From contig CM073897.1 in NCBI GenBank assembly GCA_037176705.1, positions 43,749,988-43,813,987 of the forward strand: a DNA stretch of 64,000 nucleotides, given 5' to 3'. A program made the translations under genes and the position numbers. Positions 59,375 to 64,000 of this stretch are shown one piece after another; within the stretch, counting starts at the first letter, position 1, and every line of letters begins with the position of its first letter. Origin of the DNA: Molossus alvarezi (lineage: Eukaryota > Chordata > Mammalia > Chiroptera > Molossidae). Under the pieces are notes generated by a model. The model searched no databases and was not told the DNA's origin. It was given only the letters and a program-made list of their open reading frames with translations.

Positions 59375-60215
59375 GTCCACCTTTTACGAAAAGGACATTT
59401 TCGGGTCGGTTGTGCCTGGCGCAGAGAAACGTTATTGGCTTTCGTATGTTGATTTTGATTCTGGCAACCTTGTTGTTAGGGGCTGCCAACATTTCTTAAA
59501 AAAACACAGCCACAGTTAGAATCACTGTTTCTGTCATGATCCTCTATCGTTACTATGTGTGATTCACTCAATATTTCTATTTGTTCTCTTTAATTTTGTT
59601 TTTGCTTTATTTTTATTGTCGACACTATTACAGATGTCTCCAATTTCCCCCTCTTTACATTTTTTAAAGTGTGTGTTTCAGACTCTGAATTGATTTCAAG
59701 ACCCACTTCTGAGACTCAATTCATGTTCGAAAAATGGCTGCTCCAGACTAGATTGGGGACCCCTCCTGAGTGGCCAGCAGGATGGGCTGTGATTAGACTG
59801 CAGTGCCGTTCCTGGCACAGTGAATGTTGCCCTACTGGACTGAACTCAGTGGTCCGGGGGCAGACAGACACTCACAGCCTCCTTCCCAAGTCTGGATGCT
59901 GAGCTGGCTTCAGGCCTGGCCTCTTCACTCTGCCATAGACCTGCTGTGTGATGCTGGGCTGGCCATTGTTCCTCTCTGGGCCCACTTTCCCATTCACTGG
60001 GGGTGGGGGCAGGGAGAGCACCTTGCAGGGTGCCTCCATAGTCATTATTTACTCTTTTCTTCTGGGTTTGAGGGATTGGGTAGGTAAGGCATTGAGGCCT
60101 TTCTCTTCTGGGGCCTTACCTTTAGCTTCATCCTCACCTCCTGCCTCAAAGGGCTACTGCCTCCTGCTCTCAAGAGCCACTGAGATGGGCAGGCTGAAGG
60201 CATGAATAATGGCAT

Positions 60216-60216
<1 letters not shown>

Positions 60217-60256
<40 letters not shown>
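60217..60256 (+). repeat. (GT)n microsatellite
   Basis: About 19 GT units with no interruption. Confidence 0.95.
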
Positions 60257-60258
<2 letters not shown>

Positions 60259-60649
60259 GCTACAGTCATATTGATGTCTGCCTCCTCTCTGGAGCCCAAA
60301 AACCGAACCTCTGGCTTTGTTCAGCTGTAGCCTTTGGACTCCAGATATGGTGGATATCAGACATGGTGGCTAGGGCAGGGGTCAGCTTCCCCTGGGAATG
60401 GCTGGCAAGAGGCCTGGGCCCAAAAGACCTGTGTGACCTTGGGCAGGCCACTCACCTACCTGAGCCTCAGTCTCCACATTTGGCTAATGCTTATGTCATG
60501 ATCATAATCCCTGTTCCCTGGATGGGGTGAGGGTCCAAGGAAGCCAGGGGCTTAGAGGTGCCTTATTAACGTGATATCACTCTACACTAATTTAGATATT
60601 TAAAATAATATCTTTAAATACTTTTTTATTATTTTCTCACATAGCTTTT

Positions 60650-60868
60650 ACTTTTTTAATATATTTTTTTTTGTTGTTGAATTTAGAGAGAGAGGAAAAG
60701 AGAAGGAGAGAGAGCTAGAAACATCAATGAGAGAGAACATTGATTGGCCGCTTCCTGCATGCCCCCACTGGGGATTAGGCCCACAGCCTGGGCATGTGCC
60801 CTGATAGGGAATCGAACCTCTTGGTGCATGGGTTGACGCTCAACCAGTGAGCCATGCCAGCTGGGCTC
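60650..60868 (-). mobile_element. Ves SINE (GTTGAGC head subfamily)
   Basis: Minus-strand copy with head GCTCACTGGTTGAGCGTC, CATGCCCAGGCTGTGGGCC body and an A-rich tail. Confidence 0.88.
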
Positions 60869-60904
60869 TTGCGTATCTTTTAGACTCAGTCATAGGTACC
60901 TTTT

Positions 60905-61147
60905 AATTTTTTTATTTTTATTTTTGTTAATCCTTACCCAAGGATTATTTTCCTGTTGATTTTTAAATAGAGTAGAAGCAGAGAGGAAGAGAGAGAGAGA
61001 TTGGTTGCCTCCCGAACGACCCCAATGGGGACCAGGGATCAAACCTGCAATCCACAACCCACATACGTGCCCTTGACCGGGAATTGAACCCATGACTCTT
61101 CAGTCTGCAGGCCAATGCTCTGACTGCTGAGCTAAACCAGCCAGAGT
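60905..61147 (-). mobile_element. Ves SINE, diverged
   Basis: Minus-strand copy from CTGGCTGGTTTAGCTCAGC to the CCTTGGGTAAGGATTAAC end. Confidence 0.88.
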
Positions 61148-61178
61148 GTAAATGCTAATTTTTAAAAATGACTTTTCC

Positions 61179-63326
61179 GGACTTCCGGTCAAGATGGCGG
61201 GTAGGTAAACGCGGTATCGCGTCCTCCCACAACCACATCAAAGTTACAACTAAACTACAGAACAACCATCATTCAAAGCCGCCTGAAATTGAGCTGAACG
61301 GAAGTCCTACAACTACGGAATTAAAGCAGCAGCCACATCCAGACTGGTAGGAGGGGCGGGGGTGCAACGGGCTGGTCCCACACCCACGCGTGGCGGATAA
61401 AAATCAGGAGGACACCTCGGCTGGGAAGGTCCTCTCTGAGGACTGAGGGGTCCCTGTCCCACACCAGGTGCCCTGCTCAGGGTTCCAGTTCCAGGAAGAG
61501 AGTCCCCATAACTTCTGGCTGGAAAAACCAGCAGGAACTGAGGCTCAGGGAGGCTGACGCGGCTGGAGCCCCAGGCAGCTCCTCTTAAAGGGCCCGCGCA
61601 CAGACTTATCAGACTCACTCCCTCTAAACTTGGAGGGGAGGCAGCTCAAGGGGCACCAAAGACTTACAGGGAGGAACTGAGCTGTTTGGCATTGGAGCAA
61701 GGGCTGGAGAGGGGGCTTTCTCCGGGACAGGCGTGCTGTCAGAGGCCTTTGTTCCTTTGGTGAGCCCTTCCCTGGGGGGGGGGGGGGCAGACAGTGGCCA
61801 TATCTTGGACTCCAGCAACCTGGCTCACACTGGTAGCTCCACCCTGGTGATCCCCTGAGGCCCCGCCCCACCCAATTTCCAGGCCCACCCAAGCTGTTGC
61901 CAGTTGCTTAACCATAAGATTGGCCTATCTTGGATCCTGCTTCAGGTTTTCCTAAATTCTTTCAAACAAGCAGCATCTGGTCTCAGCTAGCCCCATACCT
62001 CTCATTAAGTGATGCACAGAAACAAACACAGGGAGGCAGCCAAAATGAGGAGACAAAGAAGCAGGTCCCAAATGAAAGAAGAGAACAAAACCCCAAGAAA
62101 AGAACTAAGTGGAATGGAGATAAGCAACCTAACAGATGCTGAGTTCAAAATACTGCTTATAAGGATGCTCAATGAACTTAGTGAGGGCCTCAAGAGCATC
62201 AAAAAGGACCAGTCAGAAATGATAGATGCACAGTTAGAAACAAAGGAGGCTTTAACTGAAATAAAGAATAATTTACAAAGATTCAATAGCAGAGTACGTA
62301 AATCCAAGAAGCAAACCATCAATTTGGAATATAAGGAAGCAAAAAACACCCAATCAGAACAGCGAAATGAAAAAGGAATCCAAAAAAATGAGGATAGTGT
62401 AAGGAGCCTCTGGGACAACTTCAAGCGTGCCAACATTCGCATCTTGGGGGTGCCGGAAGGAGAAGAGAGAGAACAAGAAATTGAAAACCTGTTTGAAACA
62501 ATAATGGCAGAAAACTTTCCTGACTTGGTGAAGGAAACAGACATACAAGTCCAAGAAGCACAGAGAGTCCCAAATAAGATGAACCCCAAGAGGCCCACAC
62601 CAAGACACATCATCATCAAAATGCAAAAGGTTCAAGACAAAGAGAAAATCTTAAAAGCAGCAAGAGAAAGGCAGTTAGTTACCTACAAGGGAGTTCCCAT
62701 AAGGCTGTCAGCTGATTTCTCAAAAGAAACTTTGCAGGCCAGAAGAGAGTGGCAAGAAATATTCAGTGTGATGGAAAGCAAGAACCTACAACCAAGATTA
62801 CTCTATCCTGCAAAGCTGTCATTTAGAATCGATGGACACATAAAGAGTTTCCCAGACAAGAAAAAGTTAAAGGAGTTCATCACCACCAAACCGTTATTAT
62901 ATGAAATGATGAAGGGTCTTTCTGAAGAAAAAGATAAAATATATGAACAAACAAAATGGCAATGAATACATATCTATCGACAATGAATCTACAAACAAAA
63001 TGAACAGGCAGAACAGAAACATTCTCATAGATACAGAGAACATTTTGTTGGTTGCCAGATGGGAGGGGGGTTGGGGGAATGGGGGAAAATGGTGAAGGGA
63101 TTAAGAAGTACAAATTCATTGCTAGACTGACAAACCTCAAAGGGAAAGGGGTTGGGGGGTGGGAAGAAATAAACCAAAGAACTTATATGCATAACTAATG
63201 GACACAGACAATAGTGTGGGAAAAGGTGGGAGGGATGTGGGACAGGGGAGGAAGGGGTCAATGGGGGAAAAATGAGGAACATCTGTAATACATACAACAA
63301 TAAAGATTTAAAATAAAAAAATAAAT
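61179..63326 (+). mobile_element. Full-length half-L1 (HAL1-type) retrotransposon, copy 2
   Basis: Same architecture as the copy in CAPN5 intron 2: GGACTTCCGGTCAAGATGGCGG start, 5'UTR of about 0.87 kb, ORF1 (62045-62965), 3'UTR, AATAAAG and A-rich tail, with no ORF2. The join between the end of ORF1 (EQTKWQ, TGA) and the 3'UTR is the same in both copies, so the ORF2 loss pre-dates the two insertions. A 15-bp perfect duplication AAAAATGACTTTTCC flanks it (61164-61178 and 63327-63341). It lies upstream of CAPN5 among older antisense L1 debris. Confidence 0.88.
62045..62965 (+). CDS. L1 ORF1-type RNA-binding protein of half-L1 copy 2 (306 aa, open)
   Basis: Homologue of the ORF1 at 34219-35160, with the start chosen at the aligned ATG (MRRQRSRSQMK). 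An in-frame ATG at 62012 would add 11 residues. Compared by eye the two proteins are roughly 85-88% identical. This copy lacks seven residues of the coiled coil (ENLSELR equivalent). Most substitutions fall in the N-terminal coiled-coil half, while the RRM and C-terminal domain are about 93% identical, the usual pattern for L1 ORF1p. Confidence 0.9.
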   Translation: MRRQRSRSQMKEENKTPRKELSGMEISNLTDAEFKILLIRMLNELSEGLKSIKKDQSEMIDAQLETKEALTEIKNNLQRFNSRVRKSKKQTINLEYKEAKNTQSEQRNEKGIQKNEDSVRSLWDNFKRANIRILGVPEGEEREQEIENLFETIMAENFPDLVKETDIQVQEAQRVPNKMNPKRPTPRHIIIKMQKVQDKEKILKAARERQLVTYKGVPIRLSADFSKETLQARREWQEIFSVMESKNLQPRLLYPAKLSFRIDGHIKSFPDKKKLKEFITTKPLLYEMMKGLSEEKDKIYEQTKWQ

Positions 63327-63341
63327 AAAAATGACTTTTCC

Positions 63342-63448
63342 TAACTTCTTGTTAGTACTATATAGAAATTAAATTGAAGTTTGAACATTGATTTTATACC
63401 TGGAAAACTTGATACAATCTTTAAAATTAACTTAATTACAGTATATGT

Positions 63449-63484
<36 letters not shown>

Positions 63485-63916
63485 GTGGGTTTTCTGTGTA
63501 GACTAATGGTTTTCAGTGAGGTGTGCTGTCCCCTTGTGGGAGATTTAGAAATTCACAAGAGGGTTTGTTGTGCTCAAGAATTACACATCAAATTACAGAT
63601 TATTTTATTTTAAAGTATTTTTCTGTTATTAATATTTTATATTATAATTAAGTAATTCTATTTATTTTTGAAAATATAGGTGAGGACATTATAGTCTCTA
63701 AGAATTAATTTGTTAGAGAATAAGAAAATTGGATCTGTAAGTTTTCTTTCTTTTTTCAAGTCATATTTTTGAATTTTTATCTTGATTTACTGTGCGCTCA
63801 AGGCTTGGACAATGTTGAACAGAAGCGGTGAATATCTAGTCTTGTTTCAAATCTTAAAGGAAATTCTTTCAAATGCTTTCACCTTTTACTGAGATTTTCT
63901 TTAAAATCACGAATGG
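63342..63916 (-). mobile_element. Old antisense LINE-1 remnant
   Basis: Complement of L1 ORF2: CATTGATTTTATACCTGG, then AATGTTGAACAGAAGCGGTG and TCTAGTCTTGTTTCAAATC. Half-L1 copy 2 inserted next to it. A (GT)n tract at 63453-63481 is included. Confidence 0.6.
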
Positions 63917-64000
63917 AGCCCTGGCTGGTTTGGCTCAGCGTTTAGAACATCGGCCTGCGGTCCGGAGAGACCCGGGTTCTGTTCCTGCTGAGGGCACGCA
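63917..64000 (+). mobile_element. Ves SINE cut by the window end
   Basis: Head of a Ves copy (GCCCTGGCTGGTTTGGCTCAG to GAGGGCACGCA) running off the right edge. Confidence 0.85.

Larger units (their letters stand above)
58180..59520 (-). mobile_element. Old antisense LINE-1 remnants
   Basis: The plus strand reads like the complement of L1 ORF2 (AAGAACATGAACTATCTTTC, TAGATACTTTACCATTTTTG, GTTGATTTTGATTCTGGCAAC). The region is AT-rich and carries two head-only SINEs. Boundaries are uncertain. Confidence 0.6.

Overview
The window is nuclear DNA from a bat, most likely a vespertilionid or close yangochiropteran relative. Its genes are split by GT-AG introns, there are CpG-rich promoter sequence and mammal-wide MIR/L2 fossils, and above all about twenty copies of the bat tRNA-derived Ves SINE in several subfamilies. 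The two genes and their arrangement match human chromosome 11q13.5 (B3GNT6 - CAPN5/OMP - MYO7A), read here on the minus strand. By synteny MYO7A should lie just left of base 1.

Almost all of the window is one gene, CAPN5 (calpain-5), transcribed right to left. A CpG-rich promoter with a candidate non-coding exon 1 lies near 54.5-54.8 kb. Twelve coding exons follow: exon 2 (start codon) at 37.3 kb, exon 3 at 28.6 kb, and exons 4-13 between 15.1 and 2.9 kb. A 3'UTR of about 2.25 kb ends at a polyadenylation signal near base 630. The exons I delimited add up to 640 codons plus stop, the same length as human CAPN5. Every junction is in phase, and the catalytic triad falls on Cys81, His252 and Asn284. 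The gene looks fully functional.

Intron 3 of CAPN5 holds a complete second gene on the same strand: single-exon OMP (olfactory marker protein, 163 aa, 24124-23633). It has a candidate Olf-1/EBF site upstream and a 1.7 kb 3'UTR ending at an AATAAA near 21.92 kb. Intron 1 carries a frameshifted processed pseudogene of UFM1 in antisense orientation.

The rest is intron, flank and repeats. The most unusual item is a pair of complete LINE-1-derived elements that have a 5'UTR, an open ORF1 and a 3' end but no ORF2. One is in CAPN5 intron 2 (33.8-36.1 kb, sense to CAPN5) and the other is upstream of the gene (61.2-63.3 kb). Each is bounded by a perfect 15-bp target-site duplication and both share the same ORF1-to-3'UTR junction. 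This is the 'half-L1' (HAL1-type) architecture: a retrotransposon that makes the RNA chaperone and must borrow reverse transcriptase. Their 3' ends resemble that of a 5'-truncated L1 at 44.7-45.4 kb. Other repeats include a very young nested SINE with a tail of about 75 nt, three 'head-only' Ves copies ending at the same base, and fossil Tigger and hAT DNA transposons.

No tRNA, rRNA, CRISPR or viral gene was found. Bases 55.3-64 kb (CAPN5 upstream flank) contain only repeats and unrecognised sequence.
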